From the NCBI GenBank assembly GCA_025093985.1, contig JACAAK010000002.1, positions 3,906,001 through 3,970,000 of the forward strand: a stretch of 64,000 nucleotides of DNA, written 5' to 3'. Position numbers and translations under genes: made by a program. This stretch comes from Calvatia gigantea (Eukaryota > Basidiomycota > Agaricomycetes > Agaricales > Lycoperdaceae). Shown here piece by piece: positions 1 to 12,493 of this stretch; position 1 is the first letter of the stretch; every line of letters begins with the position of its first letter. The notes under the pieces were generated by a model, which did no database searches, was not told the DNA's origin, and worked only from the letters and a program-made list of their open reading frames with translations.

Positions 1-774
1 CGAGAGGTCTCTTACTCTGAATGCCGATCCTCTTATGCTCATCACCGATCGCATTAGGATCGTCATGTTCATTGATCCCAAGCGGCAATGTCAAGGCAGG
101 CGTACTAGAAAAGAGAAGCAGTTGCACCAACACTCAGCGTCCACCAAACTCAACCACAATACCCTATGAGCCTACTCACTTGTTATAAAACACTTTATGT
201 TCAATGACACCAAAGTGCCTTAACCCATCCCATTGCGAGCCAGATTGAGTATTAATATGTAATTCATCGTCTCGCGGCATCCCGTTCTCGGGAAGTCTGG
301 TGAGCATCTTAACCTCAGGAGGCCTCCTTCCGTACATGGGCTAAAATAGAATCCGCTTGAGTTCTGTTTCAGGCTCCGAGGAGAAATAGACTCACCTTAG
401 ACGGGAAGTTAATAGGCCTTAATACCAACCATCAATCTCAGAAGCTTAGCTTAAACAGCACATTCGCGAACTCACCAATTCAAAGAAACCCTCCTCCCAG
501 TCCTAAAAAAAAACCGACAGTCAGCAACCACTTTGGTATTTAATCTCAAAACCACCTACTTAATTTCCTCAGCGGCACTCCTCTGCACAACCTCATCCGT
601 TAACAAGTTCACGGTCCCAAGCTGATCCTCGGCGCCCCACACACTCCACGCACACCCAGTGAAATTCTTGAAATTCGGCAACTCATCAAATGTCGGTAAA
701 CCCACGGTGTTTTTTGAAGGAACGAATTTCGATGCGATGTTCCTTATGCGATCGACTATAACACTCGGAGGCAT
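1..774 (-). CDS. Cyclase-family protein (kynurenine-formamidase-like fold), 3' part cut by window edge
   Basis: First exon (774 down to about 557) starts MPPSVIV and contains the family phrases LPTFDELPNF and WGAEDQLGTVNLLT. Further exons can be followed leftwards through short GT-AG introns: after a pyrimidine-rich acceptor near 500, then a small exon reading PINFPSK near 410, then an exon (about 352-190) with INTQSGSQWDGLRHFG, then a piece with LTLPLGINEHDDPNAIG running off position 1. The QSGSQWDGLRHFG segment corresponds to the metal-binding HxGTHxD region of the Cyclase family (Pfam PF04199), in the variant form usual in fungi. Members hydrolyse or cyclise small amide or ester substrates; the substrate here is unknown. 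Exon borders are inferred from splice consensus and reading-frame continuity. The gene lies upstream of prp4 on the same strand but in a separate transcript. I am fairly sure of the family and not of the exact exon ends. Confidence 0.8.
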
Positions 775-1084
775 GCCGTTTGCTTACTTGTTTGTGCTCT
801 TAGTGGTTTCGTTTTTTGCTTTAGATTCGTTGGTGTGGGAGAGTAAAGAAGGTTAAGAGATTCTCGCCATATGTGTATTTCCCTTACTTATGTGTTTCTA
901 TCCCGGTCGTCATCCCAGGAACATCGCACTGGTTCACATGTACTCCAACAATCATCTGACCAGGTGAACTACCACTTCCTCCCCAAAAAAATATTACTCG
1001 GAATACGGTACATACAATAACCGGGAGGGGAATCAATAAGAGCCTGAGGATTCACAAGTCAAGTCCCAAAAAGCAGGTCCCAAC

Positions 1085-1110
1085 CACACACACACACACA
1101 CACGCACACC
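1085..1110. repeat. CA dinucleotide microsatellite in prp4 3' flank
   Basis: A run of CA units with one CG interruption lies just downstream of the prp4 stop codon, probably in its 3' UTR. Confidence 0.9.
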
Positions 1111-1121
1111 ACAATCTTCTA

Positions 1122-3883
<2,762 letters not shown>

Positions 3884-4355
3884 CTTTTGAGAATATTAAG
3901 GGTTTTTGCAAGACACCGCACGATAGGAAAAAAAGGGGAGAGTGAGTGTTTGAGTGTGTAGGAGGCCGGGTGCTGTGCTGGCTGGGCCCCGTTGAAAGAA
4001 AGGGAAGAAGCGCTAGAGCCGACCGCTTACAAAATGCCTATCTGCTGTGTTTGGTTGTGTTTGGGTATCGGCTGGCTGACTCTCCGTATGGCGTCGGTTT
4101 GATGCGAGGTTGCGGGACGAAAACTGACGGGTATTGACTAGGACTGTTCGCATATATCATGTTTCTAAAGTATAAACTAGGGCGGTTCTTATATATGGTA
4201 AGTGTGTTTGTCCCGGAGGTCATGGTCGGCCCTCGGGTTGAGATGTTTCCCTTGACCTCTTGATAGCTCAGGCATGTACAGTATAAAGATCACAAAGACA
4301 AATTGATACACTTCTCATGCGAATAATAGACGAGAGAGGAGGAAACTAAGTCAGA
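3884..4355. other. Intergenic region with probable prp4 promoter
   Basis: Upstream region of prp4 and 3' flank of the next minus-strand pseudogene. Short ORFs exist on both strands but none resembles a protein. No clear TATA box was seen. Confidence 0.4.
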
Positions 4356-4960
4356 CTACCAGAGGACTGCACATTCTGCTTTAATCTCGTCCACCAACCG
4401 ACGGATTTCGGCCTCGGCTTCCTCAGATAACACATCCAACGACCAACGCTCACGAGGCGCAGTAACAATCAATCTATCGAAGGCTTGAGGAATGTAAGGA
4501 GGTGCCATCTCTGCTTGGGGATTCCGCACGTCTAGACTGTAAAGTGCCACTTGAGTGCCCATTGCGCTGATGCCGTGCAAAGTAGAAACCAGACAGTGAT
4601 CTGGCTTTCCCTGTAAGAAAATATTTACAACTCAGACACTCATATACTTACCGCTATAGTCCTCAAAGCGGCTCATCATTTGTGTGTCTGAATCCCCCCG
4701 AGCAGAGGGAAAGTCGAGCGCCGAAGGTCTTCTGAGATCAACGATAAGAACTGGGCGCTGTTGGTATGTTACTAGAATCAAGACCACAAGGACACCCATA
4801 TGTTTGAGATGGGTCGGAGGTACTGTGGTGAAACAGTGTCGGGGGAAGAGGCTGGGAACAGGGAATGGAGAAGTTTGTTCCATGGTCCTTGATACTCATT
4901 TTCTAAACCACCCTGAGGAACATCTTTGAACGATTGGAGGATATGCGGGTCCCAAGGCAT
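4356..4960 (-). pseudogene. Copy A of the MPWD family (PD-(D/E)XK-like), frameshifted
   Basis: The family is named here after the conserved start MPWD. This copy begins MPWDPHILQSF at 4960 and continues NEYQGPWNKLLHSLFP. Near 4830 it needs a frame change to rejoin the conserved part (PVLIVDLRRPSALD, then RFEDYSG). An intron of about 51 nt (4601-4651, GTAAGT donor, CCAG acceptor) joins to the C-terminal exon LHGISAMGTQVALYSL and ends VDEIKAECAVLW at 4356. The acidic strand motif reads VDLRR where a PD-(D/E)XK enzyme would have ExK, so the catalytic lysine is replaced by arginine. The frameshift plus altered motif suggest a decayed copy. It is arranged head to head with copy B. Confidence 0.75.
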
Positions 4961-5041
4961 TTTAAGTAGCGCAACACGGACTCAGGGAGATGTAGAGTGA
5001 CGCATGACAACTACTCTCCCTCACCTCCCTGTCCCATTCAA

Positions 5042-5645
5042 ATGCCCTGGGACCCCAATATCCTCCTGTCGTTCAAAAGTATTCCGCCAAATGGTCTAGA
5101 AAACGCGTACCTAGGGCCATGGAACAAAGTTCTGAATGTCTTGTTCTCATTCAATAGTGATTTCATCGTTGCGCCTCAGTATTTCTTTCCCCACGACAAT
5201 CCAATGGCCGACTTCATAGTCATGTTCGAAGTCAAATTCAAAAATAGCCCGGTCCTTATTGTCGAGCTCACTCGACCCTCAGCACTAGATTTGGTTTCGG
5301 CTCGCGGGTAAACTGACAGATTTATGAGGGACCATTTCAGAGAGTATAGGGGTAAGCCTTTTGTGTATCCATGTGGAAGGCACTTAAGTATGGAAATCAG
5401 GGCTGTGTCCCATTCCTACCCTCCGTGGTGTAAGCGTAATGGGCACACTGATGGCACACTACACCCTGAACGTACGGGACTCTGGAGCGAAGGTGGCGCC
5501 TCCTTACATTCCCTGCGACTGGGGTAGGGTGAATTACGTTGCACCTCGTGAGTGATGGTCGTTGGATTTATTGTCTGAAGAAGGCGAGACCAAGATCAGT
5601 CGGATGGTGGATGAAATCAAGGCAGAATGTGCGGCCCTCGCGTAG
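5042..5645 (+). pseudogene. Copy B of the MPWD family, in-frame stop and frameshifts
   Basis: Starts at the conserved MPWDPNILLSF (ATG 5042). It continues LENAYLGPWNKVLNVLF, then MADFIVMFEVKFKNSP and VLIVELTRPSALDLVSARG. An in-frame TAA then occurs at about 5309. Family sequence resumes as FMRDHFREYRG with a GTAAG donor, and after further frame changes reaches WSLDLLSEEGETKIS and VDEIKAECAALA, ending with TAG at 5645. The ExK position reads ELT, so lysine is lost. The order of segments matches the intact copies, hence a broken paralogue rather than a different gene. Confidence 0.78.
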
Positions 5646-6089
5646 TCTAGGTGTTTCGAAAGAATTAACCAGAACGGGGCGAAGGAATTTGTCCAGAACA
5701 AACGAAACAATTAAGTCTTCACGTTGAGACACTCGAAACATCTGAGAAACACAAAACCCGTTCATATCGTTGCCTCAGCTGTTTTAATGCCACCGTTTTT
5801 CATGAACAAAGACTTGGCTACTGTACGCAAGGGGACACGAGGGTTTTCCATTAGCCTCATGGAATTCAAATCATGAGAAAGTATTCGGAGGTCATATAAA
5901 TCCACCCCCCATAGCCGATAAGCGAGACCCCCTGACGACGGATAGCATAACACCACACAAAATGGTGAATGAACGTTTTTTATGTCCTCGTGGTTTGAAT
6001 TTTGCACGGCCTGAACACTGGGATCGTAAGGACAAATTGGTACACTTCTGCGACGAATGAAAGACGAAAGAGGAAGGTATTAAGTCGGA
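5646..6089. other. Intergenic, no gene recognised
   Basis: Lies between the 3' ends of copies B (plus) and C (minus). Nothing recognisable in either strand. Confidence 0.4.
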
Positions 6090-6691
6090 CTACCCAAGGG
6101 CTGCACATTCCGCCTTGATTTCATCCGCCGCACGACGTATTTCAGTCTCGCCCTCCTCAGATAATACGTCAAACGACCACCACTCAAAGGGCGCAGTATC
6201 GTTCACCCTATTTGGGTTACGGGGGATTCGTCGAGGCAATATCTCTGCTTCGGGGTCCTGTAAGTCAAGGCTATAAAATGCCATCTGTGTACCCATCGCG
6301 CTGATACCGCGCAGGGTAGGGATGGGACACAGATCTTGCTTTCTGTAAGAAAGAAAAAAGCGTATATGCGCATATACTTACCGGTACTATCATTAAGGCG
6401 CTGCCTAATTTGGCGGTCTGCGTCCGCCCGAGTAGAGATCAAATTTCGCATCAGGGGTCTTTTGAGCTCGATGATAAGGACTGTGCGCTGTTGGTGTGCG
6501 ACAAGGAATGTGACCAGAAGATCGGCCGATCGAGTCGAGTTGGATCGCAAATACTGGGGTGAAACCGTGAAGAGGGTTGAGAACGGGAATAGGGAGTGCA
6601 TAAGTTTGTTCCACGGCCCAGAATACTCATTTTCTAAACTATTGGGGGGGATTGCTCCAAATGTCAAGAGGATACTCTCGTCCCAAGCCAT
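6090..6691 (-). CDS. Copy C of the MPWD family, intact, with D...ELK motif
   Basis: Starts MAWDESILLTFGAIPPNSLE at 6691. Exon 1 (6691-6382) includes ENEYSGPWNKLMHSLFP, SADLLVTFLVAHQQR and TVLIIELKRP. A 47-nt intron (6381-6335, GTAAGT donor, CAAG acceptor) splits a GAT codon, exactly as in the other copies. Exon 2 carries IPTLRGISAMGTQMAFYSL, WWSFDVLSEEGETEI and ADEIKAECAALG, stop at 6090. The predicted protein is 184 aa with no signal peptide or membrane segment. The aspartate of SADLL and the ELK of IIELKRP lie on two predicted strands about 18 residues apart, which fits the core of a PD-(D/E)XK nuclease-like fold. That assignment is inference; no function is known to me. This is the only copy that is both intact and has the complete motif. 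Confidence 0.78.
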
Positions 6692-6861
6692 TTTGTGTAA
6701 AAGGCTTGCGTTGTGTAAAAGGAGAAGAAATGAAGCGGTGGGTCACATTCTCAATTATTAGGATGCCACGAGCCTCGGGGTGACGTGACCGGTATGTAGT
6801 TGTGGCCATCGATGGTGTGACAGCCACTCTCCACTCTTCCTCCTCAACGTTATTGTACCGA

Positions 6862-7467
6862 ATGCCTTGGGACAAAGCTATCCTCCTGACGTTCGGAGCT
6901 GTTCCTCCTAATAGCCTTGAAAATAAGTATCTAGGGCCGTGGAACAAACTTTTAAACGCCCTGTTCCCGCCCACTACCTTTTTCACAGTTTCACCCCAGT
7001 CTTTCTTCCCCCACAATAACCCAGCGGCCGACTTCATAGTCGCTTTCGAAATCAAATTTAAAGCCCACACAGTCCTTATCGTTGAGGTCTCAAGGCCCTC
7101 GGTGCTAGACTTGACCTCTACTCGGGAGGAAGTAGACGAATTCATGAGGGACCGCTTCGGGGATTACGCCGGTAAGTTTTCGGAAGTCCATGTAATATTC
7201 ATTTACACAAGGAAATCAGATATGTGTCCCATCCCTACCCTTCGCGGTATCAGCGCGATGGGCACACGGATGGCATTTTACAGCCTCAGCGTACGGGACC
7301 CCGAAGCAGAGACGTTGCCTCCATACATTCCTCGCACCCCGAAGAGGTCGAGTGACGGTGCGCCCCGTGAACGGTGGTCGCTAGATGTGTTGTCTGAGGA
7401 GGGCGAAGCTGAAGTACGCCGTATTGTAGATGAAATCAAGGCAGAATGTGCGCGGTTGGAAGTCTGA
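6862..7467 (+). CDS. Copy D of the MPWD family, intact but lysine-less motif
   Basis: ATG at 6862 (MPWDKAILLTFGAVPPNSLE); an upstream in-frame ATG at 6802 exists but falls outside the conserved start. Exon 1 ends at 7171; a 48-nt intron (7172-7219) uses the same split GAT codon as copy C. Exon 2 ends VDEIKAECARLEV at 7467. Spliced length is 185 aa. The intron is a multiple of three and has no stop, so the unspliced message also encodes a full protein with 16 extra residues. The motif region reads AADFIV then LIVEVSRPS, so the expected catalytic lysine is serine and the copy may be inactive as a nuclease. Copies C and D are arranged 5' end to 5' end with about 170 bp between start codons. Confidence 0.75.
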   Translation: MPWDKAILLTFGAVPPNSLENKYLGPWNKLLNALFPPTTFFTVSPQSFFPHNNPAADFIVAFEIKFKAHTVLIVEVSRPSVLDLTSTREEVDEFMRDRFGDYAGKFSEVHVIFIYTRKSDMCPIPTLRGISAMGTRMAFYSLSVRDPEAETLPPYIPRTPKRSSDGAPRERWSLDVLSEEGEAEVRRIVDEIKAECARLEV

Positions 7468-7847
7468 CTTAGCCCCTTCTTTCGCGGTAGAAGTGTATCA
7501 ATTTTTCGACGGTCACCTTAGCGTTTTACTCTTTGCGCCCAATTGTCCTAGTATCCTTAGTATCCTTGAACCTAGGCTTAATGCCATTCCGAAAGCCACC
7601 CGTCAAAATTTATTTGGTCACTAACCCCGAGGTCTCACCTGGCCTCACCCCCACAACTATTCCCAGACTTTCATCAGTTCACAATCAGAGGCCAAGTCAA
7701 AAATGCATGACCTCAAAATTTGCTTGTGTTTGGCCAGACAATTCCGTCATCGATAACCTGCCCTCGGAGTTACTTCGGATAAGTTTATCCGCATAATGAC
7801 CAAGTAACATATGTCGATCTCTCCAGCAACACTCACGTAGACCACAA
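7468..7847. other. Intergenic, small palindrome
   Basis: No gene recognised. Contains an inverted repeat CGGATAA (7776) / TTATCCG (7785). Includes the promoter and 5' UTR of the DUF1349 gene at its right end. Confidence 0.4.
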
Positions 7848-8610
7848 AGTAAGTTCACTACCACTAAGATCTGACATATCTAATCCAACCCCAGTGGCCC
7901 CAGAACTTCCAAAGCTCGTCCTACACCACGGTTCATCTGCACTCGCCATCTCCCAAGCCCCTCTCGCCCCTCTCCCCAAAACCATCACCTACCCTCAAGA
8001 CTTCACCATCCACGCCCCACCGGGCACAGATCTCTGGCGCAAGCCCCCCACAGTTGACATCGACAATGCGCCAACCCTCTTAATCAACGTCCCCATCGAT
8101 CTCCACCGTTTCTGCTCTGCTCGCGTTACCATCTCTGCCGATTGGAACACCCAGTACGATCAAGGTGGTTTAGCCCTCTTCATCCCCGATGAAGACACAA
8201 AGAAATTTGTTAAAACGGGTGTTGAGTTCGCTTTTGGGGAACCGCATGTAGGTACGGTGGCTGCGAGTAGATGGGGGGACTGGTCACTCGTCCCCGCTCC
8301 TGCTACAGGAAAAACTACGATCCAGGTTGAGCATGAGGTGGATGAGAAAGGCAAGAGGACGTCTAGTTTATGGATTTACTTGATTGATCCGGAGACCGGA
8401 AAGAAGAGCGGGATTCGGGAGATCACTTGGTGGTTTAGACATGATATGGAGAACACGACCTCGGCGCATGTTAGTGATAAGGAACGCCGAGTTCTACTTG
8501 TTGGTCTCTATGCGGCGAGGCCCAAGGTTCCTGAAGGTCCTGGTCGAGAGAAGGAGGAATTGGTTGTCAAGTTTGAAGGATTTGAGGTCAATATGTTTGA
8601 TGATGATTAG
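7848..8610 (+). CDS. DUF1349 protein (concanavalin-A-like fold, yeast Ree1-related)
   Basis: The coding exon runs from 7895 to the stop at 8610. It has no upstream ATG in frame, but a 46-nt intron (7849 GTAAGT to CAG 7894) places the last A of exon 1 next to TG of exon 2, creating ACAAATGG with a good start context. The start codon is therefore split by the intron, and the protein begins MAPELPKLVLHHG. Family signatures are FCSARVTISADWNTQYDQGG, GGLALFIPDED, WVKTG-like KFVKTGVEFAFGEP, VAASRWGDWSL and ITWWFRHD. The DUF1349 family has a lectin-like beta sandwich; yeast Ree1 is linked to regulation of enolase and galactose metabolism. About 238 aa, which is close to normal. The substrate or partner is unknown. 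Confidence 0.88.
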
Positions 8611-9177
8611 GGGCGCCAGAAGAATCAAATATCTGATGTACACAATCTGTAATTCTCGACGTTTGGTCAAGTCTTTTATTTCCTAGAACCCCCCGACAAT
8701 TATTGCCATAGGTTTGAAAGAGCCCGTGAGCATGCATTGATGTCCTTGAGGCTTGACCCTACGAATGAGGGCACGGTTTGATCGTGTTTCTAGGGACCGT
8801 AGAGGTACCGCCTGGTGAACAAAGAACTTTGTGGGCGCTATCATCTATGCATCATTATGGAGGTGTTTCTGTGACAAAGAACATCCCTGGTGTGGCGTCC
8901 TTTGTCAAACAGCAGGTATCGGTGCACATTGATAGCCGGAATACAAAGCATCTTGTCCCTGTACATAGTATATGTGTGGGCGGAATTGCATTGTACTTTA
9001 CAGTCTTTACCGATATCGGCAACCCCATCTGTCCCACACTTGGCAATGCCTCCTTTGAAAAGCCGAAGGCTGCGATTTTCGGGGAATGGGACAGTTGACA
9101 TCTGTCGGGTCGTACTTTCATTGTTCACTGATCGATGCTGTCGTGAGGATTCTGGAAGATCGCCGCGTGACCCCCCT
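8611..9177. other. Intergenic, nothing recognised
   Basis: 3' flank of the DUF1349 gene. ORFs up to about 130 codons are present on both strands but show no family signatures. Confidence 0.4.
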
Positions 9178-9290
9178 CGTGTAGGTGTGGCAGCTGCCAG
9201 GGGGGCTGTGCAGTGATCGGTCGTCCCTAACACCGTTCCAGGGGATTACGTTTCAAATCGAGCATGCAGTAGATGATAAGAGGGTAGGGC
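9178..9290 (+). pseudogene. Decayed DUF1349 fragment
   Basis: Nucleotide alignment by eye to 8247-8352 of the intact DUF1349 gene: both have a gtaggt...gtggctgc block, then a stretch ending in a sequence encoding IEHAVDDK (compare VEHEVDEK). Only about 110 bp remain recognisable, with no open frame across it. Probably the remnant of a tandem duplicate. Confidence 0.5.
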
Positions 9291-9463
9291 ATTCCGGGAT
9301 GACTTAGAACTGAGCGTAGTATTGGGTCGTTAAATGGATCAAAATTCTTGATAGAGGAATTACTCCAGTCCTGCCACTTGAACTGATTGGAGTCACACAA
9401 CTTGGCGAAGGATATGGAAGAGGAATCAAAATTTGAAACAAATACAATATACGACAGCTAGGA

Positions 9464-11157
9464 CTAAACCAATTTATACTCTGGGGCCGCTTCTGCTTCA
9501 ACCCCTAGAGCTATCAGTTGTTCAACGACATCCGAGACTGGTGCTACTCGACGACTCTTCTTATAGTCACGTGCGGGGATACCTGTAAGGACCAACAAAG
9601 GATTCCCCGTCTCTTTTTTGCGTTTGCAAAACTCCACAATTCGATGATGAAGGGGATACTCCTCCGGGGCGTCCTCGTCTACTCATAATCCCATCTCTTC
9701 CAAAGCCTGCAGGAAGGAAACTCCGGGACGACCGGGATTGTCGGAAACGTGGTTTTCGGAAAACATAATCTGGTAAATGATCTTGAAAGCAAAGAAATTG
9801 ACTCCTGTGAGACGCCGCAATCGGTGACTACTCTTCCATAGGAGGTCCGATAGGAAGTTATCCACGAGGAACATGTCTCTCTCGTTGTCGGTGATAGTCT
9901 ATCGCTTCCACAGAATCATGGATGGGCCGTAACATGTTCGTCAGCGCAGCATGCCCACCCTCAAGAAGCGGAGAGGGACGGGTCCAAAAATTGAGGTCAA
10001 CGATCGCTGCGTCACAGAAAGGCGCTCCGGTGCACGTCAAGATCCGGCCAGTTCTCACCAGAATATCCGACAGGAAACCCAAAACATTCCACATCACTCC
10101 CTGCCATGCTCAGGGCGCAGCGTTGAAACATAGGGTTTGACTGGAGAAGGTTCTTGATAATCGGTGAAACGCGAGAAAGGGACGTATTCCGCTTCTTCCT
10201 TTTCTTCCCACCCAATTTCGAAACACGTCAATTGGAAGATCCGGCTTGTCCTTTAAATCCAGATGATCAATCAATTCTTGCACATCGGGAAACGTGGATC
10301 TTTGAGGCAAAACTCTTCTAAGTTTAACCTAACGATCCGGTCTTCCTCGACTCCCGAGACGAAAAGAGGTCAGATATAACATTGTCGAGAGCGAGCTATT
10401 TTCAAGTGAGGGAGCTGAGGAAGGAAGTCAAGCCATTCAAATACAGTTCCAAGCGCGATAGTAATGGACCCGCAATTCCAGTCAGATTGCACAAGCTCGG
10501 TTATTTGGAAGTCGAACTGCACAAAGCAACGATGAAGGTGTAGCCGCTCTAAGCCAGGTGTCGACTCAAGAGAAGGGAAGAAAATGGGCAATATTAGATC
10601 GTCGTCGGCGTCGCAGTCTTCGCCATAAGAGCTGGTGAGTATTTCATCTGCCCGGTGAGCGATGCATAGGAATTTGAGTTTAGGCCATTTCTTTGGTATG
10701 CCCTACATTATTCCAGACACTGCAATCTCTCTCGTGGCTCCAGTCGTCAAGAGACTCAAGGGCGACTGCGTAAGAGTCCAGTCTGTCCGCGTTTGCTGCT
10801 TCCAGGACGAGGTCTTCTTCAGCGACGGGGGCACCTGATACCGTCCCGCGGTACGTGATGCCGTAAGGTTTAGAGCGCTGCAGCACTATTTGAGTCCACT
10901 CGGGATGTTTGTGGTGCGGGTTGACGAAATGACGCCAGAGTTCCGGGCTATTGATAACCACGGTGCGCCAGTAGTGGCACACCTGCGAAGCGTTGAGAGT
11001 ATCTCGAAGTGGAAGAGGCATCTCCTCCTGGTAGGTATCTGTGATAATCCAGCCGGCAGCACGGAAGACGTATATCACGCTCCGCGTTGAGACGGAAAAT
11101 ATTTGCCAAGATTTCATTTGGAAGTTTCGTGTTCATCCAGTTATTCCGAGACGGCAC
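9464..11157 (-). pseudogene. F-box protein gene with an in-frame TGA and a frame change
   Basis: Starts MPSRNNWMNTKLPNEILANI at 11157; LPNEILANIFRL is the first half of an F-box. A 40-nt intron with GTGATA donor and CACAG acceptor restores the frame to TLNASQVCHYWRTVVINSPE, the typical second half of fungal F-box proteins (VCxxWRxV...SPxLW). Downstream segments resemble the leucine-rich tails of these proteins (ESTPGLERLHLHRC near 10560). Towards the end, a frame change is needed near 9870 (DMFLVDNFLSDLL). A TGA at about 9680 interrupts an otherwise continuous frame that goes on to PEEYPLHHRIVEF and stops at 9464. F-box proteins recruit substrates to SCF ubiquitin ligases and form large, rapidly changing families in mushrooms. 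The in-frame TGA makes a pseudogene or truncated allele likely; unrecognised introns could explain part of this. Confidence 0.65.
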
Positions 11158-11445
11158 CTTCTTGTTGGTGTCAATGTCGTATTTCGAATGTAATTAGGAA
11201 TATAACTCACGGTGAGGGTAACTTGGCTTTGATTGGGGGGATGGGGTAGTGCGAGGCACTCTTCGAGTAGTTCGTCTTGTGCAGAGAATAAGCGCGATCA
11301 TAAGTATTGGGGCATTCCTCGCACAAAGAATACCGATTACGGACCTTTAACTCATGGTGGGAGGGCGATACGGAAATTACAAGGCTTCCTGGCCAGGTGG
11401 TAGGAGGACCCCCGAATATAGGAGAGGATCCCTGATCCGAGATTT
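11158..11445. other. F-box gene upstream region
   Basis: Contains the likely promoter of the minus-strand F-box gene. No other feature seen. Confidence 0.35.
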
Positions 11446-11746
11446 GGGCTTTTTATCCGCACAAATTTTCGAAAAATTCCGCGATTCTTATCCGGAAAAA
11501 AATCAGGGGCCTTGTGCCAGGGGTCAAGCGGTTCTGCACCCAAATGAGGCAGCCTGGAAGTGGGACCGCCCTGGGCTGCTCCCGACTACCGTCTGCAAGG
11601 TCTTTTATCCGGATTTGATCAAGCCCCCCCTCGCAAACCCAATTTTTTATCCGGAAACCCTACTAGGGTTTCAGCCGAAATTTTCAATTTTTATCCGGGA
11701 AACTGAACAGGGCTCTTGTGCGATTTCCCAATTCTTATCCGGATTT
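11446..11746 (+). repeat. Cluster of six TTATCCGG-like motifs
   Basis: The octamer TTATCCGG or a one-base variant occurs near 11451, 11489, 11604, 11647, 11690 and 11735, mostly after a T-rich run. Two of them continue as ATTTGATCA. The area is otherwise non-coding by appearance, although a 191-codon frame crosses it. This looks like a degenerate spaced repeat, possibly a subterminal repeat array of a DNA transposon or a protein-binding array. Confidence 0.5.
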
Positions 11747-11749
11747 GAT

Positions 11750-12100
11750 CAGGGGTCCCCCCCAATTTTCGGGGGTCCTGTGGTAGGGCGATCGTTGCTT
11801 TGTTTTCCGTTGGCAAACAGCCCCATTTGCCCTGTGACGCACCAGAGAGGTTTTATTTTCCAGGAGACTGGGGTGTCACGGGGGGTCGGACTCAGGGCCC
11901 CTATGATCAACCCCAAGGTAATTTTTTGAAATGCCTTTTCCAGAGGTAATGGACCCTGAACGCTTTGAGCAAATGTAGATAGTAAGTTTCCTTTGGAAGC
12001 CCCGGAATTTCTTGAGTCGGAAAAGTCAGGCAATTTGACTGTTCTGAAAATGCCAGGGGGTAACAATGAACCTTGCCAACACAGGGTACGGCCTGGTACG
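11750..12100. other. No gene recognised
   Basis: GC-rich then mixed composition, no protein family seen on either strand. Confidence 0.35.
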
Positions 12101-12493
12101 GCTTGCAAGCTGCACCTCGATACAGGCATCAGTTCGACATCAGTTTGTGAAATTTGTAACTCGGAACATCGGAACAAATTCGTACAACCCTAATACGGTG
12201 AATGAAAAACGAGAAAGCTAATGAAAATTATCCCTGGGCTGCACATTCTGCTTTAATCTCATCGACTACCTGGCGGATTTCGGCTTCGCCCTCCTCTGAT
12301 AGTACATCCAACGACCACCACTCGCGAGGTGCGTTGTCCATCGCCCTATCCCCCTTAGGATCAACGTAATGAGGGATGATGAGCTCTTGAGGGTTTTTCA
12401 CGTTCAGGCTGTAAAATGCTATCTGGGTGCCTATTGCACTTATACCACGTAAGGTAGAACTGGGGCACCAATCTGAAATTCCTTGCATAAATG
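12101..12493. repeat. 393-bp direct repeat, left copy
   Basis: Appears identical by eye to 12994-13386, offset 893. It contains exon 2 of the MPWD family plus most of the intron and 3' flank. The similarity ends abruptly at both sides. Confidence 0.85.
12228..12472 (-). pseudogene. Copy E of the MPWD family, C-terminal exon only
   Basis: Encodes TLRGISAIGTQIAFYSLNV, WWSLDVLSEEGEAEI and VDEIKAECAAQG, the same as exon 2 of copy F. No exon 1 lies upstream: the sequence right of 12493 is unrelated AT-rich DNA. It is therefore a decapitated fragment produced by the 393-bp duplication. Confidence 0.8.

Noticed and set aside
8778..9233. Overlapping ORFs of 90-130 codons on both strands
   Set aside because: No family signature; composition and overlap on both strands suggest chance, and the end overlaps the DUF1349 remnant.
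11354..11929. 191-codon open frame on the plus strand
   Set aside because: It runs through the TTATCCGG repeat array, has repeat-derived composition (many YPE/YPD repeats from the motif) and no family resemblance.
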